Positions 11,232 to 22,167 of a stretch of 64,000 bases of DNA are shown here, one piece after another (position 1 is the stretch's first letter; the number at the start of each line of letters is the position of its first letter). Source of the DNA: Paguma larvata (Eukaryota; Chordata; Mammalia; Carnivora; Viverridae); contig CM057829.1 in the NCBI GenBank assembly GCA_030068075.1, positions 81,155,132-81,219,131 of the forward strand, written 5' to 3'. The notes under the pieces were generated by a model that was not told the DNA's origin, did no database searches, and saw only the letters and a list, made by a program, of their open reading frames with translations. A program made the position numbers and the translations under genes.

Positions 11232-12139
11232 CTATATTTTATAAAAGTCTGTTGTAGAAATCATTCAGACACAAATATATTTTCCCTCAACATCTGTTTC
11301 AATCTCTAATACAGATACTTATTTTCATAATTCTAGTACCAGTGTACCTATACATCTTTGTACTAATACACCAGTAAAGAAAAAAAAAAATAAGACACTA
11401 CTCCAGATCACTATGGCAACTAATATTTCTGATTAGATTTACTTTCAAATATCCATATTATTTAACACATGAAGGTTGTATATTGTATAATAAGCAAAAA
11501 TTTCCAAAGAAAGAACAAGATAAAAGCCAACTAATCAAAATGTGACAAATATATCCTCAAAGGCTCCTGGGATCATTTCCAAATTCTTTGTAAGCAGATG
11601 AGAGTATAGAATCTTATGAGTTCACAGTGCATTTTGGCCACATCTTCCTGGGCATGTGGCATGAGAGTCTCATTCAACTGGCTCAATTCATCTCTGGTGC
11701 AATAGGTTTAACTCTGGGTCCAGAATTTAAGGGCAGCAGGTGATAAGAAAGTATGAGGAAGACATTGCTTGAGATGGGCATAGACTGGAAGCCCTAATAT
11801 ATAAAGTATTTCTGAAATCAAATATTTAGCATGAACAAGACAAGAGTGTCAGGTTAAAAGAGAACAGAGAAATAATGAGAAAACATTCTTCAAATACTTA
11901 AGAGTTATAATAATCATATAATAATCAAAAGATATTAGAAATTATTTATGTTTCCAAGGGCAGAATTGGAGATAGAATATTAAAAAATAAAGTTGTGCTT
12001 CAATACAATGGAAGAAATACATGATTTGCAGGACTGGGCTCCCAGTCACCAGGAGATTCATGTAGAAACTCAGTTGAAAGTTGATAACTTTATCAGATGA
12101 TTGCTAGGTTCTCCTCAAAAAATGTTTAATGTTTACAGT

Positions 12140-12207
12140 GTCCAAAATATTGCCCAACACATAACTGATGGTTAGCACATATATAATGAATAACTAAATG
12201 AATTCTA
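12140..12207 (+). mobile_element. L2 LINE 3' tip
   Basis: GCCCAACACATAACTGATGG then ATATAATGAATAACTAAATG matches the L2 terminal pattern of 'tgcctggcacatagtaggc...aatgaatgaatg'. Short and diverged. Confidence 0.45.
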
Positions 12208-13547
12208 AAGTTTTATTTCAAGTATCACTGTTCTAATCGAGTCAAGCAGATTTGTTATGATCATAATTTGGTCATTTGCACCCTCCAGGGCACTCTAATT
12301 GAACACAATGTGAAAGTTACCTTTGGGTTTGTACAACCAATGGACTCGTTCAGAACCTAATTACCTAAGAAAATCCAGGTACTATGATTTTATGTGGTGG
12401 CACAATTTTGAAGTCTGTGTGTAAGACAAAATTAGCTTCACAATTAGCTAAGAAAATCCACCACCTTCAAGACCAAAGAATTGTCATTCAAAATCCAATG
12501 AAGAGAGTTTTGCCCATGGCACTGAAACGATCTGTTCAGTTGAGTAACAGATGAAGTAGCTGACTTCCATTTAGGGGATATTTTGAACATGAATTGATAT
12601 TTATCTCCTAAGGTAAATAGTTGATTTTGTTTAAGCTAAATATATGCATGACAAAATTTCACTCTACTTAATCAACTTTAAGAAAAGCGATCGTCTCACT
12701 GCTATCTACAGCACCTGTGTATGTCTCTCCCAGTTTCAAACCCAAATAACTCCCATGCACATGCAGTCTTATTGCTTCACTGGAGTCACCAGACTACCAT
12801 AATAAAGATAGAGCAGTCTCATTTGTAGATTTACAGACTTTATGGCCTTTGATGAATTTGAGCATCAAGGAGAAAGTTTTTCCATGTCTCAAACATAGAA
12901 ATCAACTTTTTCAAAGGATTACATTTCCAAAACTCCTCTCCCATTGAAATGTTCTGTATAATCCCTCCTATATCATAAACCGCCTCATAATTACAAAAAA
13001 ATCACATCCTCAAATATGCAGTAAGGCTATTATGAAGGGACATGCCCATTTATCTACAAGATCTCTTCCTGAGTGTTTTTTTTTTTTTTTTGATATGCTA
13101 TGATATTTAGCACCAGCCAATCGTCCATTTAAAGGCTGTCATCTGGATCAGCACCCTCTCTACATCTTGTCCCAGGATATATTTCTAAGAGTGGTATGAG
13201 TCCTTCTCACGTGCAGCATCAAAACATCAAAAGAAAGGCAAACACTAAGCTTAAATAGATCTTACATCACATAGAAGAGTAAAGATTTCAATTCTAATGA
13301 ACTATTTTCCAATTGCAAGAGAAAACTACAAAATGTTCTAAGATGAAACAAAGTGCACTGGGCAATACTACAAATAAAAAAAGGCTCCATCCAGATGGGC
13401 AAATTGTCCTATTCAAAGAGAAGGGATGCAATCAATTCACTGAGACAGGAGTGAGATTTCTACTGTACGACTTTGCCCTGGAACTAGGGAGACAGGCAGT
13501 AAAGCACTCCACTCTTTTTTTTGAGTACTTAATTATTAAATTTAATA

Positions 13548-13660
13548 ATTAATCTATTTATTCAACTATTATTTTTGAAGTACCTTCTACATGTCAGACA
13601 CTGTGTAAGCACAGGAAAAACTGCATTAGGTAAGACAGATTTGATTCCAATTTGCAACAG
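13548..13660 (-). mobile_element. L2 LINE 3' end, antisense
   Basis: The plus strand reads TTTATTCAACTATTATTTTT, ACCTTCTACATGTCAGACACTG, the reverse complement of the L2 3' end ('tcattcaacaaatatttattgagcacctactatgtgccaggcactg'). Confidence 0.7.
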
Positions 13661-14274
13661 GCTTGAATGGTTGTAAGATCTGATGGGGTTAAGTGCATTG
13701 GACCAGCTAGTGGCCCACTCCAGCAGACAAAGTCAATATCAGGCTTAGGCACCAAAAATCAATTTATTAGGAGAAGTATGCTGATGGTTTTGGATGACCT
13801 CTTTATTCTGCTCTAGAGAAACCCCAAGAGAGACATGGATAATTGAAAGAACATCCAAGAATGGGCTCAGGTTGACCTGCAAATATAGCCAAGAGGGAAG
13901 ATCTCATATATATTCTGATGGAGTTTGTTAGGAGATTGAATGCCATTGTTCAGCCCGTTTTTCCAACCAAATTATACAGATCTCATTTGCATATAATTTT
14001 CAAGATAGCAGTTACCACCACTCACTAAAGGGAAAATTCTCATGTATTATTGTCAATGTCTATCAAACTCTTCAGTGTTAACTGAAACAATGTGCTTTTT
14101 GATTTATGAGTTAAACATTGGTGATGTAAGGTATCATAGAAAGCACCAGAAGTGATATTAGCAGGATCATCGAGATTGGTAAAAATTGCCTGGTCGGAAG
14201 CCATCCAATTACTGCTTAATAGTACAGAACTCTTTTGTATGTTACATGCTCTAGCTTTGAATCAAGTTTAGTTT

Positions 14275-14464
14275 TTTTTTTTTCCTTTTCTAATGTTTAT
14301 TTATTCATGAGAGAGAAAGTGGCAGAGAGAGGAAGAGAGAGAATCCCAAGCAGGCTCCCTCTCTCAGCACAGAGCCCAGGGATCAAACTTAAGAACCATG
14401 AGATCATGACCTGAGCTGAAACCGAGAGTCGGACGCTTAACCAACTGAGCCACCCAGACGCCCC
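14275..14464 (-). mobile_element. Felid/carnivore SINE, antisense
   Basis: Reverse-complement order: TTTCTAATGTTTATTTATTC tail, GA run, GGATCAAACTTAAGAACCAT, GAGATCATGACCTGAGCTGA and GAGCCACCCAGACGCCCC head. Perfect 10-base target-site duplication AGTTTAGTTT (14265-14274 and 14468-14477). Confidence 0.94.
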
Positions 14465-14477
14465 TTGAGTTTAGTTT

Positions 14478-15764
14478 CAATTCAAAGTAAGGCAAGACCT
14501 TGGGCTGCTCAGATATCACAGAAGGTTATACTGCACTGGACATCGTAAACATTCTGATACAGTATTTTGAGGGAAGACTCATCCTCCATGCACATGGAGA
14601 ACTATGATACAATGTTCAACACAAGGCAATGATAGTGATAATAAAGGGTGTGCTTAGATATTGTCTCCGAAATATAATACTGGGGCACAACTTGGAAGAA
14701 GAAATAAAAATTATCAGTTATTATGATTCTCTGAGAAACGAAACATTATCACAATACTGAAGGCCTGCCAAAGATAAAGAGAAAAGAATGCTTGAGGGCC
14801 TCTTCTACGTTGCTGCAGGGATCTTGGAAGCTGAAGTTTCTTGGCTTCAGTAGGAATGTTTTTCTCGTGGAGGAAATAATAAAAAAATATTAGATCAAAA
14901 TAAAAGCCAGCTGTCACCAGGGATTTGCTCCCCCATTCTGTCTCTCTTTCCCTTGACACATCAGGTGTTTCAGAGACTTCTAAAGTGACATCTGAATCTG
15001 TGCATGACCTATGCAGTTCTCCTCAGTTATTCATTTAACAAATATTTATGTGTCCATACTGCATCAGGCCCAGTTTTAAGCAAAGAATAAAACACAGCCA
15101 TGTGCATCATGACTGCACAAAACCTACTTGTTGATTGAATGTTCTCTGGGTCTAATCTTTCTCTTCTATAACCTATCAATATAGTCATCACCTTACAGAG
15201 TTGCTTTTAAAGTCCTTTCCTGCCAGTGCTGAAGGACTAAGGTAACAGAGAGCATCATTTGGGTAGTCATCCTACCCTAGTTTGTCAATTTTGTGAGAGA
15301 GTTTTAATTTCTAAATCTTATTTCCTTTTATATTTATTATATTTTTACACTAAAGAAGACCCATAAAGAAAAACAAAAACAAAAACAAAAACAAAACCTA
15401 GAGAATAAAAAAGGATGAAAAGAAAGTGTTTCTTCCCTGTTCCTTCCAAAGTAGCTTACTTTACATCTGTTGAGTCCAAACTTCTTGACCCATTGTAAAA
15501 TGGGGTTAATGATAGCTATCATGGTTGCCTACTACAAAAATCGGTGTAAAAGAACATTGGGAGAGTATACAACACAGTACTCAAGATGTCATAAAACATG
15601 AAAGAAAATTATAGAATATTATTGCTCATTTGAAATGCCACAGGAGCAAGCAAACGCATGTTAGAGAGTGATGGGAGTCATCGGGCCTTTGTAACTTCTC
15701 TGCTTTGACTTGTGACTCTTCCGTTTTGCCGATCTCCCATTACCACCCTGTGCTTATTTATATA
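14478..15764. other. Low-copy sequence with small repeats
   Basis: Contains an antisense L2 trace at 15022-15110 (TTCATTTAACAAATATTTAT) and an (AAAAAC)n microsatellite of about 30 bases at 15368-15397. No gene is supported. Confidence 0.45.
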
Positions 15765-15960
15765 GAAATCCCACACTCAACCCTCAGGTCTCTGGCTGAG
15801 GTGTCCCCTTCTCCAAGGGGCTTCCCTTGGACTGCCTGTCCCTGATTCAGAAAGGACATTCACCCACCTCCAGAGGCAACAGTGCCCGGTTCTATCAGAG
15901 CATATCAACCCCGAACTCATCGTGGTTTACCCTTCCTGGGCTCCCACTTGAATGACATCA
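15765..15960 (+). mobile_element. L2 LINE fragment
   Basis: TCAGGTCTCTGGCTGAGGTG, CCCCTTCTCCAAGGGGCTTC and CCCTTGGACTGCCTGTCCCT follow the L2 pattern 'caggtctctgctcagatgtcaccttctccaagaggccttccctgac'. It is noticeably richer in G+C than its surroundings. Confidence 0.7.
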
Positions 15961-16164
15961 AGTCCATTTTTATACTCCTGGTGTTTTGCAGTTAGTTACC
16001 TACTCAGAATGAATATTTAGTTTTTTCCCCTACTATGCTACTCTTACTGTTTTTAAGCATCTTTTCTTTAGCTGGTTAAAATTTACTTATAAATTTGATT
16101 AAAATCGAGTTTAGGCAAGGGGAGAGAATAATGGAGTGTCTCTTACCTTTAAAGTGCTTCTCAG

Positions 16165-16402
16165 GGCTGTCTGGGTGGCTCAGTTGGCTAGGTGTCTGAC
16201 TTCGGCTCAGGTCATGATCTCACAATTCGTGAGTTCAAGCCCCACGTCGGGCTCTGTGCTGACAGCTGGGAGCCTAAAGTCTGCTTCAGTTTCTGTGTCT
16301 CCCTCTCTCTCTGCCCCTCCCCCACTCACACTCTGTCTGTTTCTCTCTGTCTCTCTCAAAAATCAGTAAACATTAAAAAATTTTTTTTAAATAATTAAAA
16401 AA
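16165..16402 (+). mobile_element. Felid tRNA-Lys SINE
   Basis: CTGTCTGGGTGGCTCAGTTG head, GTCTGACTTCGGCTCAGGTC, GATTTC-like body and GTGTCTCCCTCTCTCTCTGC, then a mixed A/T tail. Target-site duplication of 14 bases with one mismatch: AAAGTGCTTCTCAG (16151-16164) / AAAGTGATTCTCAG (16403-16416). Confidence 0.95.
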
Positions 16403-16659
16403 AAAGTGATTCTCAGTGGAAGAAACCATCATCCTTACTGATAACCTGTGCCTTTGTAGAGCACTGATACAACGTTTGGGAAAAGTGCCTAGGTTCAATA
16501 CACTTCAAATTTCCATGCTTTCTACAGAAAAAATACTATCAAGAGAAAAGGAGGCATCATGTGAACCTTAGGCTGTTTACTAACTCCTCAAAGTCTTTAT
16601 AATCCTGTGAAAGCAACACACTCATGTTAATTATTTAGCTAAAATTATAATGCATTATT

Positions 16660-16843
16660 TTTATTTCTATTTTAAAAAAAAATTTTGAGAGAGAGAGAGC
16701 ATGTGAGCAGGGGCAGAGAGAGGAATAAGAAGAAACATGAGCAGGCTTCATGCATGCTTGAGCTCATGACCATGAGATCATGACCTGAGTCAAAATCAAA
16801 AGTCAGAAGATTTACCAAATCAGCTACCCAGTCGCACACCCCC
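16660..16843 (-). mobile_element. Carnivore SINE, old, antisense
   Basis: TTTTGAGAGAGAGAGAGCAT, CATGAGATCATGACCTGAGT and a decayed head (ATCAGCTACCCAGTCGC) appear in reverse-complement order. It is strongly diverged and no target duplication is visible. Confidence 0.85.
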
Positions 16844-16894
16844 ACACTGGCCTTTTCTTTCTTTCTTTGTAAAGGGAATTTTGTGTCATGTTTA

Positions 16895-17303
16895 CTGGGT
16901 TAAATAGGGTCCTCCCCCCAAAACAAGAATTTATATTTACCCAGAACCTCAGAATATGACTTTATTTGGAAATGAGATCTTTGCAGAGTTGATTAACTAA
17001 GATGACATCATAATGCTTTAGGGTAAACCATGACAGGGAGATGACAGCCATATGAAGGTGGAGTCAGAGATTGGAGCTGTGTTACCCAAAGCCAAGGAAA
17101 GCCTGGGACCACCAGAAGCTGGAGGGGGCAAGGAAGGATTCTTCCTTAGAGACTTCCAAGGGAGCATGGCCCAGCCAACAATTTAATTGCATATTTTTAG
17201 ACTCTAGAATTATGAGAGAATATATTTATTTTGTGTTAAGCCACCTGGTTTGTTTTAAGCCACCACTTTGTTATGGCAGCCCTAGAAAACTAATATGCCG
17301 TAC
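16895..17303 (+). mobile_element. ERVL-MaLR-type LTR, nearly complete
   Basis: Runs in sense order: GGGTTAAATAGGGTCCTCCC, AACCTCAGAATATGACTTTA, TTTGGAAATGAGATCTTTGC, CACCAGAAGCTGGAGGGGGC, GAATTATGAGAGAATATATT and GCAGCCCTAGAAAACTAATA. This is the classic MLT1/MST-like LTR pattern ('gttgaatagtgtccccccaaaattcatgtccacccggaacctcagaatgtgacc'). Solo LTR with no retroviral coding sequence beside it. Confidence 0.85.
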
Positions 17304-17867
17304 TAAAGAGTTGTGGAGACTTAGACTATCTATGAGATTGTTTGGACCATTGTTAGTGTGACTGGCTGACCAAAATAAGTAAGTAGGTACATAAAAATAT
17401 AGACAATAAATAAATACAGGTTATTTAGAGAAAGCCTCAAGAACCTGATCAAGTGGATAAGAAATGTCTTTCTGATTCTCAGAAGCTAAACAGTGATGAG
17501 GTATTAAGAGAGGGCCTTCAAGACTGTGAAGGAAAAACATATCTGCATTGCAGAAAGGGAAGTTCAGCCAAGGACTAAATAAATAGGTGCCATTTGGGCA
17601 ACAGGAGCAAAGTATGACAAACAGAGAACACAGGACAACTCTGCTAATTTTGTGCACTTGTGATTCGGTAGTATTCTAGAACTTTAGTCGTGTGTATAGT
17701 CGTGTGTGTAGTGCAATGCTAGTCTTTCATGTTCTTCACAGGTCTTTCACCTCTTTGGCTAAATGTATTCTTGGGTGTTTCACTCTTTTTGACGCAACTG
17801 TAAATGGGATTGTTCTCTTGATTTCTCTTTTTGATAGTTTGTTATTAGTGTAGAGATGCAACACATT
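17304..17867. other. Low-copy sequence
   Basis: No recognised repeat or gene. A 78-codon minus-strand frame at 17421-17657 shows no family features. Confidence 0.4.
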
Positions 17868-18072
17868 GGGGTGACTGGGTGACACAGTTGATTGAGTGTC
17901 CAACTCATGATTTTGGCTCAGGTTGTAATCTCACAATTTGTGAGATGGAGCCCTGCGTCTGGCTCTGTGCTGGTAAGGGAGCCTGCTTAAGAATCTCTCT
18001 CTCTCTCTCTCCCTTTGCCCCTCTCTCCAGCTCATGTGCTTTCTTTCTCTAAAATAATTTTAAAAAAGGAAG
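17868..18072 (+). mobile_element. Carnivore SINE, older subfamily
   Basis: GGGGTGACTGGGTGACACAG head, GTCCAACTCATGATTTTGGC, GGAGCCTGCTTAAGAATCTC and a (CT)n run before a short A tail. Body of the GAATCTCTCTCT type, so an older carnivore subfamily. Confidence 0.9.
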
Positions 18073-18271
18073 GAAATGTGACAGATTTTAGTATATCAAT
18101 TATGTATCCTGAAACTTTAATGAATTTGTTAGTTCTTAAAACACTTCTATCATACATATGTCACACAATCTTCCTTTAATTCTTCATTTTATCCACTTTT
18201 TGTTATAAACTATACCTTGAATGATTTGTTTTTCAAGATTCATTACTTTCCCTTTTTTATATAATTGTATG

Positions 18272-18485
18272 GGTTTTTTTTTGTTTGTTCGTTTCTTTAT
18301 TTTGAGAGACAGAGAGAGCATGCATGAGAGATGGGCAGAGAGAGAGGGAGAGAGAGAATCCCAAGGAAGCTCTGTGCTGTCAGTGTAGAGCCCAACAAGG
18401 GGCTCGATCTCATGAACCATGAGAGCATGACCCGAGCTGAAATCAAGAGTCAGACACTTAACCGACTGAGCCACCCACATGCCCC
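18272..18485 (-). mobile_element. Carnivore SINE, antisense
   Basis: T-rich tail, TTTGAGAGACAGAGAGAGCA, GGGGCTCGATCTCATGAACC, TTAACCGACTGAGCCACCC and a decayed head ACATGCCCC. Inserted antisense, 200 bases from the preceding sense SINE. A possible target repeat ATTACTTT occurs on both sides, but the left copy is separated by an AT-rich tail extension. Confidence 0.92.
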
Positions 18486-19424
18486 TATTACTTTTTCTTT
18501 CTATGGTCAAGTTAATATGAACGCTTTGTGGATAGTTAAAAAATGAGCCCATAAAGATATTTCCTCTATTCTAGAGTGTCTTTCAGAAGCATCAGTTACA
18601 AGCATTTTTCCTCACTGTAACTGTTCCTCACCCACAACCATGAGTCTGGTCTATTGATTGGTGGTACACAGCATGACTCAGAAGTGTTTCTTAGCTCACC
18701 GATGTGGACTATGGGAATGAAACCACAGCGGCCCACAGTGCATGGTGATTCGTGATGCTATAAGAAGGGCTAATAATATATCCAACATAGACCATGTCTT
18801 GTTTTTGACGGTGTCCTCAAAGACTAACTCCTTTGGCCTATTACATATCAGGTTCTAATAAAGGAATGAGAGATCATTTAAAAAAGAATTACAGGGTTGA
18901 CCTTTGTAAACACAGAGCAGTGATCTAGGTGCTACTTGAATTTTTTAGAACTATTACATATAGGGGACAGAGGCTTGAGCTCCTTGTCAAGATAGTGTCC
19001 TCGTGGTATGTCTTAGCCCATTGGCCTGCCAGATCTAGGTTTGGAAACAGTGCTGAGCTTTGCATGGCTGTACTAGGCAGCTATTTTCAACAATTAGCCG
19101 AGTGAAAGAAGACAAAAAGGGAGATATGGGGCCTAGGCTTCTTGCTGGCTTTGAAAACCCTGTCATGGAAAAAGTTATACGCTACAAAGATAGAACAGAT
19201 CTCAGCAGTTCATGTTTATCAGGAACTTGACAGGTTAACTCACGGGTTCTCTCCAGGGACTTGACTGAGAAGGTTAGCCTGATTTTACACTGATAAATGA
19301 AAGGTGGTGAACCCAGAAATTCAATATCTACAAGGAGAACTCTTCAGAAAGAGGAACAATGAATTAAATAAGATGAACTGAAATTCTCTGGCATAGCAGG
19401 TATTGTCTGTTTTCATTAACGTGT
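18486..19424. other. Low-copy sequence
   Basis: About 940 bases, balanced composition, no repeat, RNA gene or credible frame recognised. Confidence 0.4.
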
Positions 19425-19555
19425 TTTTAGGGCTTACTGTGAAGCACACACTGCACTAGGCACCAGGACGCAAAGCCTTCAGGGACTTGCTGCTAAAGGA
19501 GGTATGACGTGTGACAGGATTATAAAGAGCAAACTGCAACAGCGTGATCCTTTCA
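19425..19555 (-). mobile_element. L2 LINE fragment, antisense
   Basis: ACACTGCACTAGGCACCAGG and the following GGGACTTGCTGCTAAAGGAG match antisense L2 ('ccaggcactgtgctaggcactggggatac...ctcaaggagcttacagtc'). Confidence 0.6.
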
Positions 19556-19860
19556 TTGAGCCATTCATGTATTTGTGCCACAAATGCTCATTAACACCTT
19601 GTATGGGTCAGACATTTGTACCAGGCTTTGAGAGATGAAAAGACATGGTCCATGCCCTCAAGGAATTATAGATAGTGAACAAATAATTACAAGTGCTCTA
19701 AACAACTGGAAAGAAGTGCCGTAAAAAGATTTAACTAGTGAACAGACATTATCGTGGTGGCTGAGTAAGGTTACCTGAAGGAAGGGCGGCCAAGGTTGAA
19801 CCAGAAGGATAAATGGGGAGTGGTAATTTTGGGAGTGTCCAAGCAAAGGAATATCATGTA
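19556..19860 (-). mobile_element. L2 LINE fragment, antisense
   Basis: A second antisense L2 pattern starts anew: TTGAGCCATTCATGTATTTG, CATGCCCTCAAGGAATTATA and GAACAAATAATTACAAGTGC ('ttcattcattcaacaaa...tgccctcaaggagcttac...aacaaataattacaa'). As the 3' end is repeated, this is a separate insertion or a duplication of the piece at 19425. Confidence 0.7.
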
Positions 19861-19891
19861 AAAGGCCTGCATTAAAAAATGTAAACTTCTA

Positions 19892-20138
19892 GGGGTCTTT
19901 GGGTGGCTCAGGGGATTAAGTATCCAACTTTAGCTCAGGTCATGATCTCATGGTTCATGATGACTTTGGGCAACACATCAGGCACCATGCTGATGGCTCA
20001 GAGCCTGGAATCTGTTTCAGATTCTGTGTCTCCCTCTCTCTCTGCCCCTCCCCTGCTCACACTCTGTCTCTATCTCTCAGAAATAAACATCAAATAAATA
20101 TTTTTAATATATATATATTATTGTATATATATTATATA
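19892..20138 (+). mobile_element. Felid SINE, first of a tandem pair
   Basis: GGGTCTTTGGGTGGCTCAGG head, ATCCAACTTTAGCTCAGGTC, TCAGATTCTGTGTCTCCCTC and a tail that has become an AT repeat (20101-20138). Preceded by TAAACTTCTA (19882-19891) and followed by another copy (20139-20148), its target-site duplication. That second copy is also the left duplication of the next SINE. Confidence 0.92.
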
Positions 20139-20149
20139 TAAACTTCTAA

Positions 20150-20364
20150 GGGTGCCTGGGTGGCTCGGTCTGACTTTTAGGGCATCTGACTCTTGATTTT
20201 GGCTCAGACCATGATCTCATGGTTGTGACATAAAGCCCTATGTCAGGCTCTGTGCTGGTCATGGAGCCTGCTTGGATTCTCTCTCCCTCTCTCTCTTGCT
20301 CTGCTCCTCTCCCATTCTACCTCTTTCTCTCTCAAAATAAATAAATAAACTTTAAAACAAAGCA
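20150..20364 (+). mobile_element. Carnivore SINE, second of a tandem pair
   Basis: GGGTGCCTGGGTGGCTCGGT head, TGACTCTTGATTTTGGCTCA, GGAGCCTGCTTGGATTCTCT and AAATAAATAAACTTTAAAAC tail. Flanked by TAAACTTCTA at 20139-20148 and 20365-20374. The body is an older subfamily type than its left neighbour, so the felid-type SINE was probably the later arrival into the already duplicated target. Confidence 0.93.
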
Positions 20365-20374
20365 TAAACTTCTA

Positions 20375-20750
20375 AAACTGAAATATATTCTATTTGACTT
20401 AACCGTATAGTTTTCAAAGGATAGTGGTAAGAAAGGAGGCTAGCTTGGCAGACAGGTGCCAAATCATACACCTTAAGAACTTGTTAAGAATATGTGTTCT
20501 AATCTTTAATTCTTAAAATCTAAATCCTTATAAGCAATATTAAACCATTGAACCAAAGGGGTATAAAATGACCACATGTGAATTTTTAAATGTCACTCAA
20601 GGTACACTGTAAAGTCTGAGTTCTAGGGAGTCAAGACTGAAAGTTGGACAACCAGTAATGAAGGTAATACAGTGCCTGGGAGAGAGATGATGGATTGGAC
20701 AAGGACAACGGTGATAGGAGAGAAACAGATGGTTTCCAGGGATATGTAAG
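20375..20750. other. Low-copy or ancient-repeat sequence
   Basis: 20620-20750 (GAGAGATGATGGATTGGACA and following) resembles a widespread ancient mammalian repeat pattern that seems to resume after the next SINE (21018-21160). I cannot name the family. Confidence 0.35.
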
Positions 20751-20761
20751 AGTTAGAATTT

Positions 20762-20880
20762 AGGGGGTGCCTTGGTGGCCTCATTTGGATAAGTGTCCAA
20801 CATTTGGTTTCGGCTCAGGTCATGATTTCATGGTTTGTGAGATCGAGCCCTGAGTTGGCTCTGCTGAGCATGGAGCCTGC

Positions 20881-20923
<43 letters not shown>

Positions 20924-21006
20924 AATCCCCTGCTCATTCTCACTCTCTCAAAATAAATAAATCAATAGACATAAAAAAAAAACCCAAAAATCTTTAAATA
21001 AAAAAA
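20762..21006 (+). mobile_element. Carnivore SINE with long CT run
   Basis: GGGGTGCCTTGGTGGCCTCA head, GGTTTCGGCTCAGGTCATGA, GAGCATGGAGCCTGCTTCAT and a pure (CT)n of about 35 bases (20886-20920), then an A-rich tail. Perfect 11-base target-site duplication AGTTAGAATTT (20751-20761 and 21007-21017). Confidence 0.94.
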
Positions 21007-21017
21007 AGTTAGAATTT

Positions 21018-21913
21018 GGAAGATTGGTGACAATAGATGAGACAGATGAACTGATCAGGAGACTTTAGAATAATTCTTAAATGTCTGATGAACAATGGGT
21101 ACCTGTGTGCCACATACTAAAAGAGGAGAGGAGTTTATGGCATGTTAAAATGATGGTAAGACATCAGAGCTGTTGCCTGAACACGCAGCTCCGGGCCAGT
21201 TGGTGCAGCACCAATCTAAACTGCCTATAGGCACAGAGGTAAATCCTAATTTTCTACTCATTGTGGAATTGAAGTCTTTTTGATTGTTTAATTTCTATCC
21301 CTTTCTTCTGGGAAAGCATCTTTCTTCAATTTAGAAAATGTTGCCATATCACTCCTGAAGCTGCAATGTTTATACTGACCTCACTTCTCTGGTCTAATAC
21401 AAACCATCTGGGATTTTGGAATGTAGGACCAGTATCTAAGTCAGTCCCTCTCTGATGGAAGTGGACATAGATGTGAACCCTGGAGCAGTCGGCGGCCATT
21501 TCCCTTGGGCAAAGGAAGAGGGTTCCGGTGAGAGAGTGGGACATGGGATGGGGAGATTACTACTCTCCGTGCAGAGTAGTAGCAGCTACTGGAGAAACCT
21601 AAAGGATTTAATGAAGGTTGTGTATGTATTAGTTAGAAGGACTATTAAAACACAGAAACACAGAAACTTATGGTCTGAAATGAAAGATACACCAAACTTT
21701 CTTTAGCCTAAGTTTCCAGAAGAAGCAGAAGTAACACTATTAATGTAATAACACTGTGTTGATTGACATTACTTGCTCGCACTCTCTGTTCATTGAGTCT
21801 CCTTGATATATTAAGAAAGCAAGCAGCACTATTCTTGTCCTGTGCTAGTTAAGAAATTGCTCTCACTCTGAAGGATTATTTCTTGTACATCCTGATTTTA
21901 GTGGTAACCTAAT
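21018..21913. other. Low-copy sequence
   Basis: No gene. Two short opposing frames (21326-21544 minus; 21455-21706 plus) overlap each other and show no conserved motif. Confidence 0.4.
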
Positions 21914-21920
21914 TCATAAC

Positions 21921-22160
21921 AATTTTTAAATGTTTTATTTATTTTGAGAGAGAGAGAGAGAGGGAGAGAGAGAGCAAGCTGGGGAGGGGCAGACAGAGAG
22001 GGAGACACAGAATCTGAAGCAGACTCCAGGCTCTGAGCTGGCAGCAGAGAGCCCTACATGGGTGGGCAGGGTTGGAGCAGGGCTCAAACCCACAAACCTC
22101 AAAATCATGACCTAAGCCGAAGTTGGATGCTCAACTGGCTTAGCCACCCAGGTCCCCCCA
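21921..22160 (-). mobile_element. Felid SINE, antisense
   Basis: TTTTTAAATGTTTTATTTAT tail, GA run, CACAGAATCTGAAGCAGACT, GGGCTCAAACCCACAAACCT and TAGCCACCCAGGTCCCCC head. Short target duplication TCATAAC (21914-21920 / 22161-22167). An insertion-like GGGTGGGCAGGGTTGGAGCA segment (22060-22079) enlarges the middle. Confidence 0.92.
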
Positions 22161-22167
22161 TCATAAC

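Larger units (their letters stand above)
11244..14264. other. Three-kilobase low-copy stretch with minor L2 traces
   Basis: Mostly AT-rich sequence without genes. L2 3'-end traces occur at about 12140-12207 (plus) and 13548-13660 (minus, listed separately). A 17-T run lies at about 13078-13095. 13680-13960 has an LTR-like composition but no family I can name. Confidence 0.4.

Noticed and set aside
13680..13960. LTR-like segment
   Set aside because: Composition only; no diagnostic blocks or ends could be matched.
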